64,000 nt of DNA, from the NCBI GenBank assembly GCA_905116865.2, contig CAJHNH020008455.1, positions 1,763,580 to 1,827,579 on the forward strand. Direction: 5' to 3'. Shown here piece after piece: positions 41,700-52,690 of the stretch; within the stretch, counting starts at the first letter, position 1; each line of letters opens with the position of its first letter. The position numbers and the translations under genes were made by a program. The stretch comes from Candidula unifasciata. Lineage: Eukaryota > Mollusca > Gastropoda > Stylommatophora > Geomitridae. Below the pieces are notes generated by a model. The model ran no database searches. It worked only from the letters and a program-made list of their open reading frames with translations, and was not told the DNA's origin.

Positions 41700-42775
41700 C
41701 CCCACCCTTGTGTATGTGTGCGTGTTCGCGCGTATGTCCACGTATATGTTTCAGTGTGAATTGGTCTGTGTGTGTGTTTAAGTGTGCCTCTCTGCTATGT
41801 ATGTGTGTGCGATTGGATACATGTAGCTGTGTGTGTGTCTCTCTCTGTGTTTGTTTGCATGTGTATGCGTCTCGGTGTTTTTGTGTGTGCATATTTGATG
41901 TGACTGTGTATATCTTTGTTTGTGTCTGTGTGTGTCCCCATATGTGTTTGCCTGTGTGTGTTTTGTCTGCGGGTGTGTCTATGAGGCTGTATGTATGTAT
42001 CTCTGTGTGTGGGTGTCTGTCTGTCTGCGCGAGTGTATGTATCAGCATGTGTCTGTCTGTCTGTGCATGTCTATGTGTGTTTCTCTGTGTGCCCCTTTGT
42101 TGTCTGTATGTGTCTGCATGTCAGAGTATATGTCTGTGCGTGCTGAATATATGTGTCTGCGTGTGTATTTCTATGTGTTTGCATGTGTATGCACTTCTGC
42201 ATGTTTGTCTCTGTGGGTGTCAGTATGGGTTTGTCTGTGTGTGTGTCTATGTGGCTGTATGTATGTGTGGTGTGTGTGTGTCAGTGTGTGAGCACGAATG
42301 TAAATATGTGTGCTGTGTGTGTTTACATGTAAGTGTCTGTGTGTGTATCTGTATTTTTGTCTGAGTGTGTGTGTCTCTGTGGGAGTGTCAGTGTGTGCAT
42401 GTGTGTGTCTCCATGCATGACTGTATTTATGACTGTATGTGTGTATGCCTGTATTATGAATGTATGCCTGTATGTTTGTATCTTTGTATGTATGTTTGTG
42501 TGTATGTGTGAATGTATGCATGTATGTGTGTGTAAGTGAGTGGGTGAGCGTGTGTATGTATGCATGCGCGGGTTTTTGCATGCACTTTACAACTCATGCT
42601 TTTGTGTTCTTTTATAATATTCATAATATGCATATCATCATATGATCATAACATGCTTTATTAGTAAAATACAATTGCTGTGTGAAAGATGGTTGACTGG
42701 AAGGGCCGAATGTAAGACGGGCCTGCGTGCCCAATTTGTGACCCTTTGAAAATAAAGTTTGTTCGTTCGTTCGTA
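41700..42775 (+). repeat. REP-H copy with long TG-rich tract
   Basis: About 850 nt of TGTGTG/TGTCTG/TGTATG simple sequence (41700-42550) is followed by the REP-H 3' end: ATAACATGCTTTATTAGTAA AATACAATTGCTGTGTGAAA, GGGCCTGCGTGCCCAATTTG, AATAAAGTTTGTTCGTTCGT TCGT. The AATAAA and terminal GTTC repeats look like a LINE 3' end. Cys/Val-rich ORFs here are compositional. Confidence 0.72.
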
Positions 42776-42779
42776 CCCT

Positions 42780-43259
42780 GTAAGTCTAAAATATCCAACT
42801 GCGTTCACAATCCCTAAGCTACAGACGACAGCTAGTACTTCTTACTTTTCTACCATGAGGTGTAGACTTTTGCCAGAGAGATCACCAGACCCCTCTATAA
42901 GCAGTTTTCTTTTTTGCTTTGTTCTATTCCAGTCCTCTGTCATATGTCTTCCCAAAGAAATCTAAATTGCCCTTGTGGTCTGGTTCCCAGCCTCCCATGC
43001 CTGGCGTGGTGGCTAATCCTCTCCCATTCTGCATACATGTCTAAACCATTATAAATCTGACTGATCAACTCTATTTTAAAAGGTCTGGGTTTCAAGATCA
43101 TGATGTATTGTCTGGTTGCAAACTTTGTCCCTTGGACCACCTTTCTCATACAGCCCACTTCTTAGGCTTGTAGCTGGTTTCTGTGAGCTGTTGTCATTGC
43201 CACAATACGTTAATAAAACCTATATATAGCAGTCATAAAATAAAGTTTTGCGCGAGAGA
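42780..43259. other. 3' flank of gene 2, nothing recognised
   Basis: No repeat family member identified. A weak LINE-like minus ORF (43158-42940: IELISQIYNGLDMYAEWERI) is possible. Confidence 0.35.
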
Positions 43260-43267
43260 CGAACGAG

Positions 43268-43451
43268 TAGGGTGACCACCATATTGTTACTGTTGGGACA
43301 GTATCGATCTAGGTGGGCCCAGATCGTCGGGTCGATGCACACAAAAAATATTGCAATGTTCCAAATGGCGTTCAGTATGGGTGGGACGGTGTGGGTCTGC
43401 CTAAAAAAAAACTGAACTGTCCTGGTGAAACCCTGACTTAAGGTCACCCTA
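43268..43451. mobile_element. hAT-like MITE, 184 bp
   Basis: The ends TAGGGTGACC and GGTCACCCTA are perfect 10-bp inverted repeats. Flanks CGAACGAG (43260-43267) and CAAACGAG (43452-43459) are an 8-bp duplication with one change. Confidence 0.8.
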
Positions 43452-43581
43452 CAAACGAGCCAACCAAAATGATAAGATTGGCCCATGATTCTAACTCAGC
43501 AGTGGGGCTAGATTCACTTGTATTCACAATATAATACATCTAGTGAGGGACCACAGAAACCACTGGCATGGCACCATCTGT

Positions 43582-43720
43582 TTACACGTGTAAAATGTCT
43601 GTGCGTTCTCTGTCAGAGGCAGAGGTTACTGTGGTGGTTGGTGTGCTGTTGGCTGCGATGATTGTGTTAGCAATGGTTTTCATTACTTCATTCAGATCAC
43701 TGACGCCTTTCTGAACAGTC
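43582..43720 (-). CDS. Gene 2 exon 8: C-terminus and stop
   Basis: The 139-nt coding part follows cttctgttttgcag. It encodes TVQKGVSDLNEVMKTIANTI, IAANSTPTTTVTSASDRERT and DILHV before TAA (43584-43582). The Thr-rich tail looks disordered. The only minus-strand AATAAA I saw downstream is about 920 nt away at 42662-42657, inside a repeat, so the true poly(A) site is unclear. Confidence 0.82.
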
Positions 43721-43849
43721 CTGCAAAACAGAAGAGGATGTATATCAATTTATTATGAAAGCTGGGAGCCGCTGGATTGTGGTGGTAAAGTGCTCCCCTG
43801 CTAGCACAAAGTGGATTTTTTTTTTTAAATTGCTTGATTTAACATTTTT

Positions 43850-44322
43850 TGAGTGACCTTTCCTTGCCATTCATGCCTCTTCAGGTTGCAGGGGTGTTAT
43901 GATATGGCTTGGTTTGGCTTTCGCTGAGCATATATAATGTTTGTGGGAGATTCTATTGTCGTGAGTATATTTCAGGTGCTATAGGTGGCTGTGTACAAGT
44001 AAGAAATACAGCAGGGGAAAGCACTGCACGACGATTCTTGAGTGTCGAAACTGAGATGCTTTTGTATTTCTCCACTAGCTGGTGGTGCCCCCCACCCCCT
44101 TTTTCCCGAAATAAAGAAAGAAATGACAAGGAAGTATGAATAGAAATTTTCCTTAACCATTGCACAGGTAGGAGAACATGAAATTAATCACGCAAACGAG
44201 CGGTGAGAAAAAAGGAACTGGTTAAGGCATTGACAACAAGGAAAAAAATGCCACTTCAGCAATGTAGAAGAGGTCCTCGGCCCGATGAGGCATGAATGGC
44301 AAGGGAAGTCACTCTCTTTCTG
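43850..44322. mobile_element. Possible MITE with 30-bp terminal inverted repeats
   Basis: GAGTGACCTTTCCTTGCCAT TCATGCCTC at the left and its inverse GAGGCATGAATGGCAAGGGA AGTCACTC at the right bracket about 470 bp. It lies in the last intron of gene 2. No target duplication recognised. Confidence 0.5.
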
Positions 44323-44359
44323 GGCCAGAACGTAAAAATGAACCAATTTTTTTTTCTAC

Positions 44360-44540
44360 TGACACTGGTTCCCAGGTGGATCAAGCCTAAAATGGGTACC
44401 AGTTAAAGTACTGAAAGTAAAGGCGGCCAACATGATGCTGACCACAGCTGGTCTATACAAGTATGGGTCTAGTACATCATCATCATCCATTGAGACGGCC
44501 AGCTAGTCTACACAAATATGGGTTGAGCACCATATGCCTG
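44360..44540 (+). repeat. SINE-A fragments
   Basis: CTGGTTCCCAGGTGGATCAA, ATGGGTACCAGTTAAAGTAC, AAGGCGGCCAACATGATGCT. The last portion (GGTCTATACAAGTATGGGTC) is duplicated at 44500. Confidence 0.6.
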
Positions 44541-44859
44541 ATCAATGGTGTGCAAAATGGTCTTACTTATTATACAAGCGAGGGTCTGTAGCCAAATTCA
44601 TCACCTTTTGTTTTTCAAGGAATTTTCGCTTTGTTCAGCAAGAGTGTGTACCAGGCATATGCGGTACTTCATTTGTGGGCACAAATATAATGTTTTTCTA
44701 TCTTTTGGCAGAGAATGACCTAACTGAAGTTCTGTCTTCTCTAGACCTAGTCGCTGAAAAAAAGGGTGGGGGGGAGGGGGGCAACAGATCTGAGACAGAG
44801 TGGGACAGACAGAGTAAAACACCAGAGTTTGAGGCAGGTAGAGAGATGGACATTGGGTT

Positions 44860-44941
44860 AGGGAAGGCCAAGGTCATTTTTAAAAAAAAAAGTTTAGCTC
44901 CATCAGGACCAAATCCACGACCTTCCGATCTACAGGCAAGT
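44860..44941 (-). repeat. SINE-A head fragment
   Basis: Minus strand: CTTGCCTGTAGATCGGAAGG TCGTGGATTTGGTCC keeps A/B-box like sequence. Confidence 0.6.
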
Positions 44942-44944
44942 TTC

Positions 44945-45345
44945 TTCTTCTTCTGCGTTCATCCGAAGATGTAATTGCGTTGTGTCCGTTTACAGCATGG
45001 CTGTGATATTTGCACCTTTCGGCCAACACATCCAACTTCTGCGGGCATTTGTTGACCGGGTTAGCCTTCTCGGTTAGGACATGGCAGTCTCATTGTTGTG
45101 TGGTCATCTTTATTTCCCAGGTCACAGGTGGTGCCCCAATCAGGCTGGTCCAGAGAAGCCACATAATGATGATTAGCCCTCAAGAGAAGGCAGGGGCAGA
45201 ACATGAGCATTCCCCGCCATCCAAGGAGGCTTCCACAAATGCAGAGCTAATATATGGTGCTCTGGTACTAAGCTCACCCAAGGAATCGTCACGTCCTGCT
45301 CATGACTGTTTAACCCCACTTCCATATATTGAACATCTCATACAT
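44945..45345 (+). repeat. REP-F copy
   Basis: ATATTTGCACCTTTCGGCCA, CATTTGTTGACCGGGTTAGC, CCGCCATCCAAGGAGGCTTC and GGTGCTCTGGTACTAAGCTC, colinear with the minus-strand copy at 18560-17655. Confidence 0.6.
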
Positions 45346-45554
45346 AATGGGCTTTCTCTTTTGTAGCCAACAGTATGCAGCCTGCAGACCTAGGATTTAA
45401 TTTACCTACACCACAAAATGAGTACTTTGCTTCTTTTGCATGTTAGACTTTTACTGCAGTGGACTCCCTCATCCACTATAGTTTTGCGTGGGTTACGAGC
45501 TCTGCATCTCTAGGGACTATTAGCTCAGAGAATCCCGGAGTTTTATTCTTCTTA

Positions 45555-47340
45555 TACCTTTAGATGTCAGTGTGGATATATTTGAAGAAATCAGCAGTCA
45601 ACTTGAGGTTGTTGACATCTCCACACAGTTTATCCTCAAAAGTTGCGGGTGTTAGCAAGAATGATTTTCTCTGTTCTGCATATGTTGGACACTCTTGCAG
45701 CAAGTGTTTAGCCGTCATTTTACCCTTTCCACAGTTACAATCATCATTGTCTCCTATCTTTTGTTTATTGAACAAATGGTGTTTGCGCCTCTTATGTCCT
45801 GTGCGGAGTCTAAAGATCACTACTTGTTCTCTTCAGCCAAGTTGGTAGTATGCATTATCCTTCTTGTAGCCTGGATGTTCAGAATCCCATTTGATTCTAT
45901 ATGTGCTTCTTATAAACCTCTTGGCCTCATCATATGTTATGTCTATTTCAGGCTGTGGTAGTCTTCCACCTTCCTTTGCCAATCTGTCAGCCTCTTCATT
46001 TCCAGGTATGTTGCAATGGGATGGAATCCATTGTATTATGACCCTTTTTGATTTCTGACTCAGTCCATGGAGTGCAGCTCTAAGGTCTGCTAGTTCTGTA
46101 TCATTTTTGCTCTTCAGTGCTGAGACAACTGACTTTGCATCTGTGAAGATATCTATGTATTCCTCTTTAGTTTTCTCTGACAGAAGCATTTCTGCTGCAG
46201 TTCTCAGGGCCTCTGACTCTGCTCTAAAATTACTTGAGAACTTTCCGGTTGCAATCGACTGTGTTTTCTTTGATCAATTTTTTTAGATTCAGGACGATTC
46301 CCCCACCTCCATTTTCTGTTGAATTTTTTGCTCATTCGTCTGTATATGCACGAGTCCAGGTGTTACTTGGGTAATATTCTTCTATGTAATGTGATTTTCC
46401 TTCTTTATGTTTCATTCTGAGTGTTCTTTTTCTCAATACCAGGAATATTTTCTATCAATTCAGGCAGATGCTGCTGTCTCCAAGCAGGGAGCGTATATGT
46501 AATGTGTACGGGTTTGGATACTGATAAGTACAGGATCTTCCCTGATTTTAGTTTTTGCAGTCTCTACAAAGTTTTTTTCGCTTTAGTCTTCCCCTTCCCA
46601 GATGATTAAACATTTGATACATGGGGTGATCTGTCAGCCTTCTAAATTTTTCTGCTTGTTGCTGGGCTCTGCTGTCTCTCCTATCCTCCATTGGTTGCAG
46701 ACCTGTGACCTTTTCTAGTTCATTAAAAGGCCTTGTTTTCATGGCCCCAATTATAATCCACATTCCTTGATTTTGGACTCTACTTATTTTGATAAAGTTT
46801 GACTTTGCTACTGTTGCCCAAGCTGCAATACCATTTCAAGGACTGGCCTTACTCGTCCAGTGTATAGTTTCTTGAGAACTTTCTCATCAGCTCCCCATGT
46901 TGTGCCAGCAAGTTTTTTCATGATTGCCATTCTTTGCCTTGCTCTTGTTCGACTTGCTTCTACCTGTGTCTTCCATGTCAGGCGGCAATCAAATGAGACA
47001 CCTAGATATTTTGGATTGTTCTCTTGAAGCAGTATTTTTCCATTTACCACTAGCTTAACTGGCTGTTTTTTATTTGAGAGGGAGAACACAGTGCATGTTG
47101 TTTTCTCTTCACTGATATTCACTAGCCATGTTTTTGACCATTCCTCTAACAAGGCTTGCTGCATTCTATTGTTGGCTACACTAATATGTTATTCGCTAGT
47201 CCATATAGCTAAGTCATCTGCAAAGAATGAGTGTGTACTCTGGTTGGAAAATTACTTGTAATATCAGTTATATATGCTAAGAACAATGTTGGTGACAATA
47301 CTCCCCCTTGAGGTAGACAACAAAATTTTTTGCTAGTTGA
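45555..47340 (-). mobile_element. Jockey/I-like LINE: reverse transcriptase C-half plus RNase H, decayed
   Basis: This is the longest transposon remnant. Minus strand, in order: LPQGGVLSPTLFLAYITDI and FADDLAIW (RT blocks with the catalytic DD, about 47330-47190); KTWLVNISEEKTTCTVFS and NPKYLGVSFDCRLTWKTQVE (47164-46810); a middle piece with TGLQPMEDRRD (46763-46548); RNase H with FTDAKSVVSALKSKN and WIPSHCNIPGNEEADRLAKE (46189-45833); and a tail with CNCGKGKMTAKHLLQECPTY (45820-45560), a zinc-knuckle-like end. At least four frameshifts or stops. It lacks the 5' endonuclease part. Confidence 0.88.
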
Positions 47341-47509
47341 CAGGCAAGTTTACAAGCCACAAGAGATGTAAGCCAGTTAACTCAATGCTGCATTCATGTA
47401 TGCTGATTACTCCCCTTACTCTATATAGTAATTGCTTATAAATTAATCCAGTAATTTGTGACTAAAAAGCTATATGAAATGGGGAAGCAGGATAACATAC
47501 ACAAAAAAC

Positions 47510-47790
47510 ACAATGAATTTGTAGTCAAGGCACTTTGGGAACAAGCAATGGAATCAGTAGCGAAACAAGATTATTATGGCCTGGAGAGAATATGGCACCT
47601 GGGTGTAACCAGAGGGTTTGGCCGGCTCACTACACTCAAAGGAAAGGCAATACGGACATATAACCTGATTGTGACCGGTACCATCAGTATTAGAACTCTG
47701 CGTTGGCTGCTGAAGATGAGGACAGAGCACACATGGGAATGCCCCGAGTGCTGTGATGTCAATTCTTGACTCAACTCAAAAAACACAAAC
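47510..47790 (+). mobile_element. RNH fragment
   Basis: The plus frame reads VVKALWEQAMESVAKQDYYG LERIWHLGVTRG, IVTGTISIRTLRWLLKMRTE and HTWECPECCDVNS. It is almost identical in extent to 17380-17650 and sits next to, but on the opposite strand from, the 45555-47340 LINE. Confidence 0.7.
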
Positions 47791-48052
47791 TGACATTTTA
47801 GCCAGTGCCTTTCTCAGTGCGGTCACTCCTATTTTCGACACTTTTAATCTTTTTTAAAGTTTTTTGGATGATAAACTGAGTTTTTGCGATTTGATTTATG
47901 TGTGACGCGTGTAAAATGGTTGAGCTGCTTTTTCTAAGGATTTTTTTTCCGGGAATATTTCAAAAATTGAAATTACCGGAGCTTGGTTTTGTTCTGGTCA
48001 ATGGGGTGAAGGTTTAAATTAAATTTCAACAACAGCATTACTAAACACTTAC

Positions 48053-48166
48053 TTCCAAGACTGACTGGATGTGTGCACCGCCGTGGTATGGCGGTCCATC
48101 TGCTTCTGGAGGCCATTGATTTCAGCTCTCAGGGAGGACAGGCAGACAGACAGTTGGTCCAGTGGT
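48053..48166 (-). CDS. Gene 2 exon 7
   Basis: The 114-nt exon follows gcttgttgtcacag and ends TGGAA|gtaagt, phase 2 in and 2 out. It encodes PLDQLSVCLSSLRAEINGLQ then KQMDRHTTAVHTSSQSW, predicted helical. A 35-bp tandem array (48205-48362) directly precedes its acceptor region. Confidence 0.83.
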
Positions 48167-48204
48167 CTGTGACAACAAGCAGAAACTGTTGTCAGCAAAC
48201 TGAA

Positions 48205-48362
48205 GTATGGTTTCTATACATCAATCAGTCAGAGAAGCATTGTTTTCTATTCATCAATCATTCAGAAAAGTATGGTTTCTATACATCTGTCAATCAGAGA
48301 AGTATGGTTCCTATACATCAATCAATCAGAGAAGTATTGCTTCTATACACCAATCAACCGGA
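48205..48362. repeat. 35-bp tandem repeat, 5 units
   Basis: AGTATGGTTTCTATACATCA ATCAATCAGAGA with variants, in the intron before exon 7 of gene 2. Confidence 0.87.
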
Positions 48363-48364
48363 TA

Positions 48365-48450
48365 GAGGAGCAACTGGCTGAAAAGATAGAATGCAAGGCT
48401 CTCATGCAGTAGGCCAGGGTTCAAATCTGCTATAAAGTTGGAATTAGTGG
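48365..48450 (+). repeat. tRNA-like SINE head
   Basis: AATGCAAGGCTCTCATGCAG TAGGCCAGGGTTCAAATCTG resembles an A-box to B-box segment. No body recognised. Confidence 0.35.
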
Positions 48451-48739
48451 GGTTTTTTTTGTCCGGGAAAAGGGGGGGGGGAGTGTCCTTAGAATTACTA
48501 AAACAGCCAAAAAAGAGCAACCAAAACGTTTTGAAAGAGGTGAGGGTTTGAAGACAACCAATGCAAACAAAACAAAGAGACAGGTCTCATTTTTTTGGGG
48601 GGGAGGGTCACATTATGAGAAGAAAGAAATTGGAATATGTGACCACTGGAAAGATTTGTGAAAATGAGACAGAGGAAGACAACACGAGACGATTATGACA
48701 ACCTTTTGTTATGGCATCTAGCAGTGTCATGAACTAATA

Positions 48740-49110
48740 CATTCTGCCAAAGATTACAAGAGGCACTATCGCCAACATGGAAAAGCGGCCGTTTGTGTGC
48801 TTTGTAAATGGGGATTTCCTGGGACTCTGTGATTCCCTCGGTCCATAGCTTGCATGGTCGGCCTTTCTTCACTTCCATCCTGGTCTGTACATCATTGCTT
48901 GCTGTGGTATACTGTCTCCTGACATCCGTATTGTATGGCCAAACCATTTTACCTGTTGTCTTCTAATGCAATCCACAGCTGCTGGTACCCCTATTTTCCT
49001 TCAGATTTCATAGTTTCTGATCTTATCTCTTCTTGTTATACTGAGAGCCCTTCGCACGAATCTCCTTTCCATTGTAATTTTTATTTTCTCTTTTTCTGTC
49101 ATTGTCCAAG
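48740..49110 (-). mobile_element. LINE reverse-transcriptase C-terminal fragment
   Basis: The minus frame reads RRFVRRALSITRRDKIRNYE I, then VDCIRRQQVKWFGHTIRM and KKGRPCKLWTEGI. Order and motifs match the tail of LINE ORFs; one stop and one frameshift. Confidence 0.7.
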
Positions 49111-49119
49111 TCGGGCAAT

Positions 49120-49615
49120 GTGGAGGGTAAATGTTAGAAATCAAAGGTACAAGTGGGATCAAGTAATACAGACTAATAACATGGAAACAAAACGGTGTTA
49201 AACATCTGTGGAGAAAAACATGAGGCAGCCATCAGAAGTGCCAACACAAAGCAGTTGTACAGGCAAACCCATTTCTGATCCAACAGGCCACCCACTATTT
49301 TATTTGTAAGTTTACAATACAAACCACGGTGGGCACAGTTTAAAAAAAAAAAGGAATGACAGTGTTGTGCCACACACTCAGCTTAGCATCTGGACAATGG
49401 AACTATATACTTTGAGTCTAAATATGGGAGAAAATGCAACAACTAATCACAGCTAGAAGCAGATATCTTGCAAAAACTAAAACAGCCAGCCTGCATACTC
49501 AGCATATATTACATAAACCAAAATGATCAACTGCAACTCATAATATTTAAACAGTCAAATAAAATACAAATAAAAATTACTTTTAAAAAAAGGACTTCAC
49601 AAATTAAAGGGGCAG
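49120..49615. other. Gene 2 intron, nothing recognised
   Basis: AT-rich intron sequence without identifiable repeat or exon. Confidence 0.4.
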
Positions 49616-49622
49616 TACTTAC

Positions 49623-49771
49623 TTGCTATCAAGGGGGGTCACTCTGGTGTCTTGTATAAGCTGCTCCACCACTGCAAGATCAAACGGTAGAGGGGGGATA
49701 ACCACCTTCCTTTCTATGTTCGCCTGGACACCTTTGTCAAGTGTGTCATTCTCATTTAAACGTTTGGTCAG
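49623..49771 (-). CDS. Gene 2 exon 6: break in the coil
   Basis: The 149-nt exon follows ccctacattcag and ends AGCAA|gtaagt, phase 0 in and 2 out. It encodes LTKRLNENDTLDKGVQANIE, RKVVIPPLPFDLAVVEQLIQ and DTRVTPLDS. The IPPLPFDLAVVEQL segment departs from the coiled-coil pattern and looks like a short conserved motif, so it is the best handle for identifying the protein by search. The 72-bp satellite lies in the intron to its right. Confidence 0.84.
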
Positions 49772-50027
49772 CTGAATGTAGGGATAAAACAATTCACAGA
49801 TTTTACAAGCACCTAGTATGGTGAACAATGACTAATTAAGGCAATTACAGCTACCAGCCATCCCCATTCTAAAACCATCATGAATCATTCAGATGGAAGG
49901 CTCACTCTATGCCTAGCATGCTTAACAATCATCATCATCTTCAATTTCCACTTCTGCCATTAAGCATTGTGGGGAGGAATAGTTTGAGACCCATTGCTTG
50001 ATGGGCAGCAATGGCTGTGGTCATTCC

Positions 50028-52690
50028 ATGTTGATGTATTGTAACTATTTAATGTCATCAATCCATATTCTCCTAGGGCGGCCTCTTGCTATCACTTCCA
50101 TGTTGATGTATTGTAACTATTTAATTTCATCAATCCATATTCTCCTAGGGCGGCCTCTTGCTATCACTTCCATGTTGATGTATTGTAACTATTTAATTTC
50201 ATCAATCCATCTTCTCCTAGGGCGGCCTCTTGCTATCACTTCCATGTTGATGTATTGTAACTATTTAATGTCATTAATCCATCTTCTCCTAGGGCGGCCT
50301 CTTGATATCACTTCCATGTTGATGTATTGTAACTATTTAATGTCATCAATCCATCTTCTCCTAGGGCAGCCTCTTGCTATCACTTCCATGTTGATGTATT
50401 GTAACTATTTAATGTCATTAATCCATCTTCTCCTAGGGCGGCCTCTTGATATCACTTCCATGTTGATGTATTGTAACTATTTAATGTCATCAATCCATCT
50501 TCTCCTAGGGCGGCCTCTTGATATCACTTCCATGTTGATGTATTGTAACTATTTAATTTCATCAATCCATCTTCTCCTAGGGCGGCCTCTTGATATCACT
50601 TCCATGTTGATGTATTGTAACTATTTAATTTCATCAATCCATCTTCTCCTAGGGCGGCCTCTTGATATCACTTCCATGTTGATGTATTGTAACTATTTAA
50701 TTTCATCAATCCATCTTCTCCTAGGACGGCCTCTTGATATCACTTCCATGTTGATGTATTGTAACTATTTAATTTCATCAATCCATCTTCTCCTAGGGCG
50801 GCCTCTTGATATCACTTCCATGTTGATGTATTGTAACTATTTAATGTCATCAATCCATCTTCTCCTAGGGCGGCCTCTTGATATCACTTCCATGTTGATG
50901 TATTGTAACTATTTAATGTCATTAATCCATCTTCTCCTAGGGCGGCCTCTTGATATCACTTCCATGTTGATGTATTGTAACTATTTAATGTCATCAATCC
51001 ATCTTCTCCTAGGGCCGCCTCTTGATATCACTTCCATGTTGATGTATTGTAACTATTTAATGTCATTAATCCATCTTCTCCTAGGGCGGCCTCTTGATAT
51101 CACTTCCATGTTGATGTATTGTAACTATTTAATGTCATTAATCCATCTTCTCCTAGGGCGGCCTCTTGATATCACTTCCATGTTGATGTATTGTAACTAT
51201 TTAATGTCATTAATCCATCTTCTCCTAGGGCCGCCTCTTGATATCACTTCCATGTTGATGTATTGTAACTATTTAATGTCATTAATCCATCTTCTCCTAG
51301 GGCCGCCTCTTGATATCACTTCCATGTTGATGTATTGTAACTATTTAATGTCATTAATCCATCTTCTCCTAGGGCGGCCTCTTGATATCACTTCCATGTT
51401 GATGTATTGTAACTATTTAATGTCATTAATCCATCTTCTCCTAGGGCGGCCTCTTGATATCACTTCCATGTTGATGTATTGTAACTATTTAATGTCATTA
51501 ATCCATCTTCTCCTAGGACGGCCTCTTGATATCACTTCCATGTTGATGTATTGTAACTATTTAATTTCATCAATCCATCTTCTCCTAGGGCCGCCTCTTG
51601 ATATCACTTCCATGTTGATGTATTGTAACTATTTAATGTCATTAATCCATCTTCTCCTAGGGCCGCCTCTTGATATCACTTCCATGTTGATGTATTGTAA
51701 CTATTTAATGTCATTAATCCATCTTCTCCTAGGGCCGCCTCTTGATATCACTTCCATGTTGATGTATTGTAACTATTTAATGTCATTAATCCATCTTCTC
51801 CTAGGGCCGCCTCTTGATATCACTTCCATGTTGATGTATTGTAACTATTTAATGTCATTAATCCATCTTCTCCTAGGGCGGCCTCTTGATATCACTTCCA
51901 TGTTGATGTATTGTAACTATTTAATGTCATTAATCCATCTTCTCCTAGGACGGCCTCTTGATATCACTTCCATGTTGATGTATTGTAACTATTTAATGTC
52001 ATTAATCCATCTTCTCCTAGGGCCGCCTCTTGATATCACTTCCATGTTGATGTATTGTAACTATTTAATGTCATTAATCCATCTTCTCCTAGGGCCGCCT
52101 CTTGATATCACTTCCATGTTGATGTATTGTAACTATTTAATGTCATTAATCCATCTTCTCCTAGGGCCGCCTCTTGATATCACTTCCATGTTGATGTATT
52201 GTAACTATTTAATGTCATTAATCCATCTTCTCCTAGGGCCGCCTCTTGATATCACTTCCATGTTGATGTATTGTAACTATTTAATGTCATTAATCCATCT
52301 TCTCCTAGGACGGCCTCTTGATATCACTTCCATGTTGATGTATTGTAACTATTTAATTTCATCAATCCATCTTCTCCTAGGGCCGCCTCTTGATATCACT
52401 TCCATGTTGATGTATTGTAACTATTTAATGTCATCAATCCATCTTCTCCTAGGGCCGCCTCTTGCTATCACTTCCATGTTGATGTATTGTAACTATTTAA
52501 TGTCATCAATCCATCTTCTCCTAGGGCCGCCTCTTGATATCACTTCCATGTTGATGTATTGTAACTATTTAATGTCATCAATCCATCTTCTCCTAGGGCG
52601 GCCTCTTGCTATCACTTCCATGTTGATGTATTGTAACTATTTAATGTCATCAATCCATCTTCTCCTAGGGCGGCCTCTCACTTTCACTTC
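50028..52690. repeat. 72-bp satellite, about 37 units, derived from a LINE tail
   Basis: The unit is TCCATGTTGATGTATTGTAA CTATTTAATGTCATTAATCC ATCTTCTCCTAGGGCGGCCT CTTGATATCACT. On the minus strand it reads RGRPRRRWI(N/D)DIK followed by a stop. The array is highly homogeneous, with few variable positions (A/C at GATATC or GCTATC, GGGCGG/GGGCCG/GGACGG, T/C at ATTAAT or ATCAAT, G/T at TAATGT or TAATTT). It lies in the intron between gene 2 exons 5 and 6. Confidence 0.96.

Noticed and set aside
41675..42645. 229- and 123-codon Cys/Val-rich ORFs that look toxin-like
   Set aside because: They are translations of TGTGTG simple sequence within REP-H; no signal peptide plus cysteine framework independent of the repeat.
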